A stretch of DNA of 64,000 nt, taken from assembly GCA_033182465.1 (NCBI GenBank), contig CP137321.1, positions 1,674,001 to 1,738,000 on the forward strand, given 5' to 3'. This document shows, one piece after another, positions 46,069 through 58,388 of the stretch (the stretch's first letter is position 1; each line of letters begins with the position of its first letter). The translations under genes were made by a program, and so were the position numbers. The notes under the pieces are model-generated. The model had not been told where the DNA came from. It did not search any database and saw only the letters and a list, made by a program, of their open reading frames with translations. Source of the DNA: Sanghuangporus weigelae. Its lineage: Eukaryota > Basidiomycota > Agaricomycetes > Hymenochaetales > Hymenochaetaceae.

Positions 46069-46675
46069 AAGGAAGGAAAGGTGTATGCTATCATGTTCCA
46101 TGACTCTGTCTATCAAGAATATTGAAGCGTAAGAATTCCGAGTCGTAAGAGCTTCGAGATTGTATATCCGGGTGGGGAATTGCGGCGATAGCGGCTGTTT
46201 CCTGAGTATTTCACGAGCATTCGTTGCAGAACAGAGGGTAAAAGGTCGAATTCAGAAGTGAGCCGATTATTTCTAAACATGGAGATCGGTACAAATATTA
46301 ATCGGCGATTGATAGTGGTTTGTCAGTTAGCCAAGCCTTCAGCCAAGCCACCATTCAACGGCATCTTCATTCTTCAAACATTCCCCTGAGTATGTCTGAT
46401 TGGTTCCGTGTCTTCAAGATAAATTTATCTGTACGGAAGCTCAAATGATTGCTCGGGTGATCGCGTGACCATCGGTCCACATGGAAGCAGTCCTAATTCT
46501 TGCGCTTGTGAGCATTGTTCGTCGGATTGGATTACAGGACGGAATTCATCTCTGCCCGGCCCGATACTAAACATAAATACTTCTATGTCTTCAGCCATGA
46601 CTTCCTGGCTGCTTGCTGCTTATCGCATCTCAGCCCCCTTTTCTTCGTCTCGTCTACAAAGCGTAGTGTTCCGAA
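46069..46675. other. Intergenic region between transporter copies 2 and 3
   Basis: No gene is seen. Short frames overlap the start of copy 3. It should contain the promoter of copy 3. Confidence 0.45.
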
Positions 46676-48829
46676 ATGTCCTCTGGACCACGGTTTATTG
46701 AAGAGAAAGACTTTAAGGAAGAAACGCTCATAGCGGATGCAGGCAATATTGTTGATCCAGATGCCGAGTTTGGCGGGCGTGAAGAAAGGCTCAGACTCGA
46801 GCGGAATCTTCTTTGGAAAGTCGACAGTAGAATGTCCATCCTGATTCTCATCTATATCCTTAACTATGTGAGCTACTTCCTGCCAGTGTCGAGAAGTTTA
46901 GCTGATGTCCTTTCAAAGATCGATAGGAATAATGCTGCGTACGTAGTAAATTTACTTTGGTCACTTCATGACACTTATTTAACTCAATCCAGGGCGGCTC
47001 GCCTAAGAGGGTTCGAGGAAGACTTGAAGTTAGAGGTATGCGACTCCTTATGATGGTCGATATCTTGGCTCAAAAAGAGAAAGGGACAAGACTTCAATAC
47101 TCTTTTGTCTATCCTTTACGTTGGGTACATTCTAATGCAGATTCCATCGTGAGTACCGAGTGAATCGTCTCCGGGTTCCCATAACCTAACACTATACAGA
47201 AATATGCTTTTAAATTACATGGAAAAGCCGTCTATTTATCTTCCGGTCTGCATGGTGCTTTGGGGAGTGATATCCATCCTTACTGGTTAGTCTGTTCATA
47301 AGACTATTTGCCGACTGGTCTAATCTCTTCCAATAGGCATAACGGACAAGTAAGCGAAGAACATTATGTCGCCATAATCTTGATGTATAATTCTCACCTG
47401 GTCATAAATCAGTTTTATCCATGCTCTTTTAACGCGATTCTTCCTTGGATTTGTGGAAGCCGCCTTCTTTCCCGGTGCGCTTTTCCTTCTTTCAAAATGG
47501 TACAAACGTGACGAGCTTGGTATGTAATTCATCTGTCTTGATCAAGATTTTCATCAAATACATATACCATCTCTAGGTCTGCGCACGGCCACTTTATACT
47601 GCGGTAATATAATCAGTAATGCCTTCGGTTCCCTGATGGCCTCGGGAATTTTGGACGGTATGGAAGGGAAACTAGGGAAAGCAGCATGGAGGTGAGCGGA
47701 TCACTCAGCTACTTTCTGACAGGCCTGAGTAATCAATGCTTTTTACAATTGCAGGTGGTTATTTTATATTGAAGGAGCAATTACTGTTGCTGTCGCGCTT
47801 GCCGCTATTTTCATTCTGCCTGATTTCCCGACGACTACGAAGTGGCTAACTCCTCTGGAACGCAAGTTGGCCTTGCGCCGAATGGAGGAGGATGGTGGAA
47901 TCAACATGGGTGACCAAGAAGAATCTGAAGATATCGCTCGTACTGCTCCAGGCGTCGGCGGTACCTTTTTAGGAGCAAACTCGAAGTTAACAAATTTTTC
48001 TCAGTCTCGCCATGGTCGGGGATTCTGGCTGGCCGTGACCGATTGGAGGGTATGGTGGTTGATGGTTGCATTTACGTCTGGAGTGATTGCATTGTCCTTC
48101 AACTCATTCTTTCCGACCTTGGGTGCTACTCTTGGCTTCAACAGAACCGTGACGTTGGTCGTCATATCACCTCCTTGGTTCATTACTACCATTGGTGCAT
48201 TTCTAAACTCGAGGTGAGAAATACTCTGGAAGATACCTCTTGCAGTACAAATGCTCACCTGACGCTGTTTAGACATTCTGATAAGCAAGGCGAAAGGTTC
48301 TATCATGTCATTGTACCCCTTCTTATCGGTATGGTTGGCTTTATAATTGCGATCTCAACCATGAATACGGCTGCTCGTTACGTATCCTTGTGAGCACCTT
48401 CCGCTCCGGGATGATACTTGTTCACCTAACGCATACTAAGGTGTCTGATGGCCTTATCTTACTGCGGATACATCATCATGTTCGCGTGGATTTCTACCAG
48501 CGTACCACGACCTCCTTCCAAACGTGCCGTCGCGATTGCCTTCATAAATTGCTTCTCACAAACTGGTAACATAGCAGGATCGTAAGTAGTCATCAGTCCG
48601 TAACACGCCAAGCCTCTTATGTTGTTGATCTCCCTTTCATAGTTACATGTGGCCAAAGAAGTGGGGTCCGTCATACAGGAAGTCGTACGGAATCTGCATT
48701 GCGTTGCAGAGCCTAACCATCTTCATGTGCTGGATATTGCACATGCATCTGAAGGCATTGAACGCTCAACTAGAGAAAGAAGAGCAGGAAAGGGGTCAAC
48801 AGCAGAAAGGATTCAGATTTTTAACGTAA
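46676..48829 (+). CDS. MFS transporter, anion:cation symporter (Dal5/Tna1-like), copy 3
   Basis: A close homologue of copy 1 with about ten exons, starting MSSGPRFIEEKDFKEE. Conserved blocks are RLERNLLWKVDSRMSILI, NYIDRNNAAAARLRGFEED, ILTGITDNFIHALLTRFF, FVEAAFFPGALFLLSKWY, AAIFILPDFPTTTKWL, AVTDWRVWWLMVAFTSGV, SFNSFFPTLGATLGF and STSVPRPPSKRAVAIAF. The C-terminus is QQQKGFRFLT. Compared with copy 1, the central cytosolic loop is longer (about 25 extra residues around DIARTAPGVGGTF). Splice junctions fall at the same places as in copy 1, which supports a tandem duplication. It appears intact and its substrate is unknown. Confidence 0.92.
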
Positions 48830-49103
48830 CATAACAGCAGAAGTTGGGCTATCCTTTGTATGCAACATAATCAACTTAGCTGATAACCTTCAAGGTTACA
48901 TGAACTTTTCAAAGAATGCATTTAAGATGGTAATGCGATGTAATGATACATATTGTAAGTCCTGATCTCGAAAGCATTAGACGGAGACAAAAGGATCTAT
49001 GTGACTGCAGAAAGCAAATTTCTAGCCGGGACAAATACTGATAAATGATAATCCCTCTGCGTAGATCTATACACCAAGTCTAAAGGCGATCTATGAGTAC
49101 TCT

Positions 49104-51513
49104 TCAGTGCTTAAGGATTGAAACATTGACGCACTTCTTTTTGCTTGTTTCATATACAACATAGGAAATGGATACCGATGGTATGACCTGTGACACGTCG
49201 ATTCAGCTTTAACTACGGACAAGAACATCGAAGCCGTCCTCACTTTAGCCAATGTAGGAAGCAAACCGCGGTAGAAACCTCGCCACCCTTCATTCTGATA
49301 CGTTTTCCTTGCGACATCAAATATACTGTTATAACGTTGTGGATGTCCAGATGATCCAGAAGCCTGTAATCGTGTCCGGACCAGATTTAATGGGTACACG
49401 CTCGTTGCCCCCACACCGCCAGAAACACTACCAAATGCCAGAAGCGGAAGAACACCCGGTTCATCCTTGCCTGAAGAACGAAGGTATGCAAGCTTGAGAG
49501 CCTCGAAAGTACTCATGTCTATAGCAGCGTAGCTGTATTTTATGAGCACCCGTACCGTCATGAGTATCACAGAACATACGGGAAAACGCCGATCAAGCCA
49601 ACCTAACGAACCTTTAGATGAAATCGGCAGGGAAATGTTGCTTGACCGGACGTACTGTGAGTCCACGATAGAAAGCTCTCACACCACCCATTGCCCAAAG
49701 ACGTCTTGCAGCGGATAAGACATCTCGTTTCTGATCCCCTGTTGTGCTCATCATTTGCGTCTGACAGTAAAAACGTTGTTTCAGTTAACTTGGATAGAGC
49801 CAAATGGTTTGGATGGACAACCTTAGTTGTTTCAATTGGGTAGATGGCTAAATACCAATGAGTCACGTTCAGGGAATAGGAAGAAAGGTAATTTAGGATC
49901 TCACAGAGCTGACTGGTTATGCCTCCGATTCCTCCGGAAAGAAACCGACTTGTTCCACTGATATCGCGAGAGTCCGAGACGTTATCAACGTATTGTGCGA
50001 AGAAACGTTTCTGGATTAGACGCAAGGTCTCAGGGATAAGTCAAAAGAGCCCTCAAGTACAGAGAATACACACCGAAGTCTCATACGAAAAGAATTTGAT
50101 CGCAGATTCGGGAAATATCTTGACCACAGACAAACCATTTCCAACCCAGAATGCACGAATGCCACCCTCTTTGTATATTCGCCCGATAGCATCAAAGATA
50201 GCTCTGAAGCCTTTACTTGCGACCTTGGTAGCCTCAGTAGTACTTCCTATACTGACGTTACTCAGCTCAGGAGAACGAGTTATCAGGTAAATCTTTAAAC
50301 GGTCGAAGGGAGCAGTAGTAGTCCGGGATACTGATAAAACCTGTCAGATAGGAAGTAGTAAAAACGTATTCCCGAACGAACCTGCACCGGCGATTCCACC
50401 TGCTAATAAGTATTTGAAAGAGGTCTGATACTGATTTTCTTCTTCCTCTTCCTCGTCGAAATCGTCGTCGTAATATTCGTCTTCTTCACTGTCCTCGACT
50501 GGCGAGGCATAATCGACAGGAACAGGATAAGGAAGGTTATGAGGTTTAATGGGATGTACTGGAGGCCTGTCTTCCGCACTGATGGTAACATCACCTAAAA
50601 ACGTACAAATTTCACTTCATAGTCTATTCCAACAGAAGATGATACCTACCTTCCATATTTACTCGAGCAGCACCTCCTCGACCGTCATCTCCCATGTACT
50701 TCTTCACTTCATAATATCGAAATATCTCTTCCGTGGTAGCGCGTCGAGGCAACAAAAGAAGGAAATCTCGAAATTCCGAGAAATTGATAGCATGCGAGTG
50801 TGGCGAAGAAGTTAGGAATGTCATGAACTCTGATAAAGTCGCCGGGGTCATCTGAATCCCTGTTACAATTATATTTCATTATTGAACCGCTCGAAAGACT
50901 TCTTTATACGTCTGATTGAATATTATTTACCGGCTTTGCTCAGAGCCATAGTAAGCTCTTCGGCGTCGAGGTGACCATTGCTGTCTAAGTCGAGTTCGTC
51001 ATGAAAGATATGCCAGAGCTCTGCCCGCACTGTCTCAACGAGAGAAGATTTACTAGTTATAGGTTGGCACATACCTTTTTCCTTATAGTCCGCATACATC
51101 TTGAACTCCTTCCAAGTGACCGGCTCAAGGGTATTGCCTTCCTCCAACGCACACTCCTTGAGAAGCTCGTCATGATACATTGCCGTCAGCTTTTCTGCCT
51201 TCTCTCTGTTGAGGGACGCATCCTCCCTGGCGGGTACCCAACTAGACGCCACGGGATCTAATTTCTGGAGTCGAGAATTAAAGTAGGACTGATGCGCTTT
51301 CCGAGGATGTGGAATCCTCTTCCAGATTGCGCGCAGGCGCTTCTCTCTGTTTTCGAGGCCCTCTTCGCGACGGAAGTCATCAAGAGAACGTGCGGGCTGG
51401 CGTAATGGCGGGACATCCGAACGCAGTCGCGGTATAAATGGCCTCTCGAAGGCGCCGGCCAAGACGCCCTCATAAATCTCTTGCCCTGATGGACGGTCTT
51501 GCGTTGCTCCCAT
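49104..51513 (-). CDS. Calcium-binding mitochondrial carrier (SCaMC/Sal1-like)
   Basis: An inner-membrane carrier with an N-terminal calcium-sensing domain; relatives exchange ATP-Mg for phosphate. The start MGATQDRPSGQEIYEG is chosen as the first ATG in frame. The EF-hand loop DLDSNGHLDAEE is in the exon near 50950-50990, and a second helical part ends LSEFMTFLTSSPHSHAINF. After a very acidic linker (about 50440-50480), three carrier repeats follow with the motifs PFDRLK, PIETTK and PLNLVR. Each is near a GGIAG- or GGIGG-type glycine helix (LLAGGIAGAVSRTTTAPFD). The C-terminus SISYVVYETSKKK is typical, and the last intron splits LAK from VIPSVS. About 600 residues in nine or more exons. Confidence 0.9.
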
Positions 51514-51857
51514 CCGACGCGCCAAAGCCGAACACGAGCAGAACGCAAGGGTGCAGGAACAAGAGGATCAGGGGTATAACACAAGCAGAGCAGCAGTCAA
51601 GCATCCATACGAAAGCAGAAGAACGAAAAGCCTGAGGACCGTCTTCTGGCAATGTGAATGTGGTTAGTCTATGAGGTATGTGAGGCACGCGTAACGGCAT
51701 CTCATTGGTGTAAACAAAGCGTCATCATTTGGATAATCCCGGATTCAAATATATTTTCATTTATCTAATACACTCACACACACTCGCACACAAAAACACA
51801 CTATCAAATATGCTTTGATAACTTAGAGAATTTGCTTATCGTTCGGCGCCCGCGCCT
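51514..51857. other. Intergenic region
   Basis: Promoter of the mitochondrial carrier and 3' flank of the disordered-protein gene. A CA-rich stretch lies near 51771-51801. No gene is seen. Confidence 0.5.
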
Positions 51858-54800
51858 TTAATATACATCGTAGTATCCTCCGTATTCCGACGATTGCGAG
51901 GGAGACGGTGTTGGAGACCTCCACGTTCGGAACTTGGACATGAACACTCTTGCCCACAGTCCAAATATCCTCCAGAATCCACGCCGACTCCGCTGCCTTG
52001 AAGAAGGTATCGGCGTGCTCCGCGACCTTGCTAATGGATGCACATTGTCATTCTTCCTGAGTACTTTCTCACTATGACTCCTGGCTGCCTTCTTTGCGCG
52101 AGGTTGCTGACCATTGCGTGAACGTGCGTTTGTGCCGAAAGACCCATCCATATTGTCACCTATGCGGCTCCTGGAGTTATTAGAACTCGGAGGCAGCATG
52201 AGAATGTGAGCTTTGGCCTGTCCAACAGGAGCACTTGGATATCGGACTTGGCCCCGTGTAGCATGCTGAATTGCAAAATCCGATGGTCGGTCGTCAGGGA
52301 CGGAAGAGCCATTGGTATTCGCTTCATGGCGTCGTGCCTTCGGGGGCACTTGAGGGTATGTATCAGCTGCAGCATCGTCGTCGTCGTCTATTGTAGGAAT
52401 TGTCAGCGAAGGAGACTGGGGTCTGACTCGATCGTCTTTATAGGGTTGAGAGTTGATGCTTGAATTAGGTTGGCCACGATTCTACGGCGAAAGCTTGAGC
52501 AAAAAGCTATGTCGCGGAACCAGTAAAGACATACCATAATATTCGTTGGCCTCATATTAAGAGCAGAGTCGCCGGACAATGAATGGCCATGAGAGGTAGA
52601 TGTATCAGGATATATCTTCACAAGGGCGAATTATCAGGGTGACTGTAAGACAGATAATCAATGCTCAAAACGTACAACGTGAACTGCCGGCTTCATGAAG
52701 GTCGGAGGTTCCGCAGGAAGCAGATCATTAGAACTCTTCTTCTTGTAATGAGACGGAATAGGCGGCGTTGGAGGTCTGTAAGCCTACAGGATTGAAAAGA
52801 TACAGGAACATCACCTAAGTCACTCCCTCAAGGACCGACCCAGATTTACAACGTACCTGTGTAACTTCCGGCGCCGGAAGACGCTTGTGCTGCCCGTGTA
52901 AATGCCTTGGTGGCCTTGGTGGAGACTGTGCTTGTGCAGATGAAGGCAACGATCGGGCAGCGAACTGAGGCGACGAGAGACCATCACGACCAGAGTCTTT
53001 GAGCCGGGACTGAGTAAGACTTGACTCCGATCCGTTAAAAGGCAATCGTTTCATACCACCCAATGTTTGGTACCTCTGCGGTGGGGAACTAAGCTTAGGC
53101 AATGATTCCGGTTCGATAGGGGCCGGGGAAGCATCTTTGACCACAAATGCCTCGGTATTGCGATGGAGGACTTCATTGTCAGGAGAATGATCTGCAAAGC
53201 GACTAGGAATGGTACTACGGGTCTCCAACTCAGCTTGCGCGCGAGTCGCTCTTCCCTTTCGCTTCGAACCGGAAGAATGACTACGTGAAGATACTTCAAC
53301 AGGTCGTCTAGCCGGAGGCTCAACAGATGCGGAAGAAGATACGGCAGCATCTTCCGCTGTTGTTGTCACTATCGAGCTTTCATCTGTTCTTTCCTGCACG
53401 ACACTGACATCTGTGTTATCTTTCTGGGGTGCGGCCCTGCGAGGGATAGGCGAACGGCTGCGTGCTAGTTCTTCGCGGGGTGCCAAACCTAGAGTATTGC
53501 TTATTGGGGCGAAGCCATAAATGTGCTCGTGCTTGACGGTAAGTGCGGCCGTAGAAGATAAATCTAGATCGGTGACCTTTAAACATGGAGACCTAGAGGT
53601 TTGAATTTGGTTTCCTTTGTCTGCCACCAGGATCTTCTCCGACAATTGAGATGCCTCGAAGACACGTCTCGCCTCCACCTCATGTATGTGAAGTTCAAGT
53701 TCCTGGGAAAGCCGTTAGCATTGGATACCATAGAAGGCAGATACAAAGAAGGTTCAGTAATATACCGATGGAGAGATGACACCCGGGTATTCGGCGATAC
53801 AAAAAGGAAACAATGAAGACACACCATAGTCGCATGTTCAACTTGCTCCGTAGAGACCCCACGAATCACGTACTTGCTTGCCGTTGCCATATCTGTCGAC
53901 TGAGCTGTCTGTGCATGCCCTGTTGGTTTCATACGCGGAAGCACGTTCGATTTTCTATCTGTCTCTTCCATGGTTGGAATGGGCGGACTCGGACAGAGAT
54001 TGATATTCGAACTTGTCGCATTCGTGATTGTCGCCTTCCAATCATTAGGCAACTGTTTGGTCTATTAATTTAAAATATCCACCGAAAGATTCAGAATCTG
54101 TGACCCACCGGAGGTGTGACCATTTCATGTTGGATTGTGCTCGCAGCAACAAGAGTAGTTGGCTTATCAATCGACGAGATCGGCGACGCCGGACGGGAAG
54201 CATTCCTCGCCTCTGTGACAGGTCGGTCGTCGTTCGAGGAGGTTTGTTCGTCTTGAATCAAGGTCTTGCATCGCATAAGAGCCTTCGAAACCGGAGGCTT
54301 GACTTCAGCAACAGGTTCCGAGCTCTTCAAGCGTGGAACTGGTTTTGCATCCGTGTCAACATTCTGCGCCACGCAGACATTGTCATGACTCCCTGACCGG
54401 CGCTCTTCATCAATAATATTCGACTTTAATGCCACAGTACCAGGTGGTGTATCCGGAGGTGTTACCAGACCAGATTGTCGAGAAACCTGAGCATGCTCGT
54501 TCATAGAAACAGGAACGGGCCGTGGGCGGGCGCGCACTTCCCCCTGAACACTCGGTTGAGTAACCGCAGCAGCAAATTCTGACGATTTCGGTTCGGGATC
54601 GTTTAAATGCTCCACGGAACTTTGCTCCTTTTCGCCAGGAATCACAGGTTCTTTGGCAGGAGGCCTTGCCTGTTCCAGCTCTCGATGGGATGGCGTTTGG
54701 ACACGAGGAGGTACAGAGATGTCCGCATATTCATTTGCGACGCTCTCCACTTCCTTCACAAATGGCTTCATTGAAGGGGTCAAGTTCCGAGATGAAGAGG

Positions 54801-57073
54801 TGTACTCGCGAACAATAGCTGTGGAAGAAACCTCCTTCATGCGATCATTTCCGGTAGGCTCATTCATTGCTGCAGGATCAGCCTCTTGCGACGCCGTCGC
54901 ATCGTTGCGCATTGGAGAAGGAGAACGTTGTTCCGTAATCATTATAGACCACTGCCCAGTCCGAGTCCGAGTATCATCTGTCTGTCGGGATGCCGGGATG
55001 TCGTCTTTGGCGGAATCCACTATGATCTGCTCTGGAGGAACTCGCTTTTTTCGCGCTCGCCGCGTTGTCCGTGAAACGGAATGTTCTGGTGAAGAAGACT
55101 GCTTCGTATCTGCTTCAGGGACAAGACGTTCCCCAGCAGATGCCTGTGCATTCGATACTGCCTGTGCGCGCGCTTCCTCCATCTGACCTGCCGTTGTCTC
55201 AATTTTCTCGGCGAGCTTGGAGCTAAGCAGAGGCTGAAGAAGGCTAGACATCCTCGGTTTGGGTACAGCAGTCGGAGTATTCGGAGGCGGAGACGGGAAA
55301 GGAGGTGGTGGCGGCGCATACTGTGGTATAATAGCTGGAGTCGGAGAGCGAGAGCGGGTCGGAAGCAGCGTAGGCACAGCACGAGGGCTCGGCTGCGGAG
55401 AGACTGAAGGCGAAGTCTTCACCGACGAGTTTCCAGATGGCGGAAGTTGGACCTGATCTGGGTGAAGCAGGAAGCCAGGAAGGGCCTTCCAACAGCATGT
55501 CAATAGGAGAGTCTTGAAGGCAGTAATGAACAATACATACCGTAATCTTTACCACATCTACAGTCGTCGCAGGCGCCGGCGGATCAACAGAGAGATTGGG
55601 TGTGGCAGCCTGCGAGGTTACAGATGACTTGACATTCGACGTTTCAGCAACCACCGTGGAGTTAAGGGGCTGTGCTTCTGCTGTTAATAACCACCCTTAA
55701 TGGAAGATACGAATACTTACAATTGGAGCGCTAATGTCCGCTGTGGTCAGAGGAACTCCAGGAGAAGGAGTGCGCGACGGCGATCGAGATCGAGATCGAG
55801 TCGGCAACACCATTGCCACGAGTTGTGCCATTGACGGTACTTTTCTCGGTTGAGGATGTAACAGCATGCCTTGTCGTGCTTCCGACCGTTCGTCTACTTG
55901 CTCTGGACTGGGAGACCGCGTAGGTCTCACTACCGCTGCTGGAGCTGTGCGATCGTGAAGCGTTGTATGCGCTTGAGGAGGTGCCTGAGGGGCCGTCAAA
56001 ACCTGGGCCTGATTCTCAGTCGCACTTTCCACCCGTGACGAAGGGGTCGGCCGAGTGAAATTCCGAGTAGGAGTCGCTGTTACCCTTGACAGTCCTGACA
56101 TGGCATTCTGGCGCGTATGCGCTTGCGCAGGCTGCTGGAGAGACCCAATGCGTGTCTTGACCGACGTTAAGTCACGAAACATCACTGGCACCTGAAGTTC
56201 TGTAGCCGCGCGTGCTGGCCTTGCCGGAGTTAGCTGATGGTGCGACACTGGTGTTGGCTCCATTCGACCTCTGATTGAGCCAGGATGCAACCGTTCAGAC
56301 TGCACGTTCTGACTCTGATTCGAAGATGAAGGCAACGGCACCGGTGGCAACGGCTCCTCTCTACCTCTAGCAGAGGATATCCGTTCAAATGTAGTTGTAG
56401 GCGGTGTAGATGGCGGAGTCGGGATGTATTTCGGTACAGGTTTTCTCCAACCAGGATTTCTGCGCTTGAGGCCTCCCTCAGGTGAAGTTGGTCGACTCAC
56501 ATCGCTCCTATCCGGAGGCGCTAGCATTCCTGAAGCATTTGGGGCATTCGAGCTGATCTGTCCCTGGCCTTGGTTTGACGAAGAAGGAACATAGCCCGTG
56601 TCATAGTTCATCATCTTCAGTGCAGGAGAAATATCAGCATCCCGCTGAGTACTCCGAGCGCCGCGCTGGTCTTCCCTATGAGCATTGATCCTCGTACGAG
56701 CACCAGAGCGAGCAGCATGCGAACCGCTAGACGTGCTTGAATGGCTTGATTCCTGAGTGTGAAATGGTCTCGCGTGGGCATAGGGCTGAGAACTAGAGCG
56801 AGTCTGATAATGTGGATTCCAAATCCGTTGATCCCTCTGCCTGTGGGGTTGGTGAGTCTCTTGTGTCTGCGCTACCTGGTGTGCAAGCGGACGCTTGTTC
56901 TGAAAGGGCGAGACCGGACGCATGATCTCCAGATGAGGCTCTGGACTAGCCCTGACTCTTTCACGTTCGCGTGCTGAAATGGCGGCAAGGGTATACTGTC
57001 GTAGCTGATATTCCTGCTGCTGGAGGAGAGCCGAGGAAGAACCGAGGGGGTAAAGTGCTGGCTTGTCGGCCAT
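51858..57073 (-). CDS. Giant disordered Ser/Pro/Arg-rich protein
   Basis: One gene of about seven or eight exons encoding roughly 1,450 residues. It starts MADKPALYPLGSSSALLQQQ. A first exon of about 450 codons ends ISAPI and splices to AEAQPLNSTVVAE. A 440-codon exon starting VQLPPSGNSS and a 280-codon exon with ELELHIHEVEARRVF follow. The last exon ends SEYGGYYDVY. No folded domain is recognised. The sequence is basic, Pro- and Ser-rich, and repeats an RSRSP-type motif in several exons (PTRSRSRSPSRTPSP, PTRSRSPTPAI, ARSRSPIPRR, ARSRSTPIPSS). Three of these or nearby sites fit the [ST]xIP end-binding motif in basic surroundings. The C-terminal GFWRIFGLWARVFMSKFR could be a membrane-binding amphipathic helix. 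The function is unknown. Confidence 0.75.
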
Positions 57074-58388
57074 CCTGGCTATGTATATTTATTATAACTG
57101 AGAGTGACCAAAGCACGAAGTGGACATCTGGTACGTAAAACCAAATAAAGTAGATTCAGTCGCTTAGGCTATGAATAGGCCACAGAATAGATAGCAAAGT
57201 CGATGCACTGGAAGGTGCTTTGCCCAGGCCACGAGTGTGAATAGGGAAGGCGGATGGGCCTTAAGGCGCTGTAGGAAACGGTCGGAAGCCATCAGAACTG
57301 TTAGTAAAGGCCAGCGGTACAGGATATTTAGCGCACTCACAAGAAATCAGAGCAGTGGCCGGGGTTAAGAAGGCAGCTTAGACCGACGAGCAAGTGACCT
57401 CGAGCTATATACCCAACTGTAATGCATAAGTAGCAACCAGGTGTATCCAAGCATGTATCCAAGCGTGCACACCATGCAGCTGTGACGAATGAAAGTACTG
57501 GTGCATTGTGCAAAGGTTAGGGGAGGGGGAGGAAAGACCAGAGTGTGTCACAGCCATCAACCACTCGAGAAGCATGCAAGGCGGTTTCCTCGTTGCATAC
57601 ACCCTTCAGGCGCAAGGCCACGGATCGGGCCGAGGGTGAGGCCTGCAGTGGATAACGAGTGGATCCAAGAAAGTCATATTGAATCTATACGCGATGTCTG
57701 GTTTGTCAGATATCAATATTAATGGCACAAAAGACAACCGGGTATTGCAGCATGAACGGTTGGAAAAAGCATCAATTCATACGATAAGATAGACTTTCGA
57801 TATGCACATGGGCTTGGACACCGCTTGGAGCGGGGCCTGTGGACGTTATTACTTATCACGCGCACACGGGAGCTAACCTTGAGCTTGACTGAAAGCACTG
57901 CCCGCTAAGTACCAATAGTATCAGAGTCGAGCACAACATGGAAAGAAGATCAAGATGGGGATTCGCGGTGATCATCAAGGCGCGCACACGTGACTTTTCG
58001 TGGGCGCTAATACGGATTAAGAAACCCCAAAACAAAATCTACCCACTGTACCCAGGAAAGTATTCTGAAAGTTCCATGATTTCTGATTTTCTTTCGGAGA
58101 GTATGGAAGATCAGCTGTGTGAGTGACGGCATCAGTAGGTGTTGCTGAGTGTTTCGTACTTACTATGGCGAGAATCGCAGTTAATTATGCGGAGCGAGTC
58201 GGGATGGATCGATGTCTGTCAGGTGTGCGCAGCGGGTGATGACCACCAGTAGTGACTAAGGAAGGATGATGAGAAGGAAATGCCGAGGGTAAGTGATGGC
58301 TCGGCATGAGAGATGAAACATTACCTAATCCGTTTTCTTGTCCGACGAGACGCGCTTCTGAAGATGACGAACGATTGATATTTCGACC
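57074..58388. other. Divergent intergenic region, 1.3 kb
   Basis: The longest gene-free stretch in the window. It lies between the disordered-protein gene (-) and the Tvp38-type gene (+) and should contain both promoters. A 62-codon frame at 57938-58126 (+) has an ATG but no motif or support. A short near-repeat GTATCCAAGC occurs twice near 57440-57465. Nothing else is seen. Confidence 0.45.

Noticed and set aside
54653-55186. 177-codon plus-strand open frame
   Set aside because: It is the mirror of a large exon of the disordered-protein gene. Its low-complexity composition explains the lack of stops.
57938-58126. 62-codon plus-strand frame in the 1.3 kb gap
   Set aside because: No recognisable motif or supporting context.
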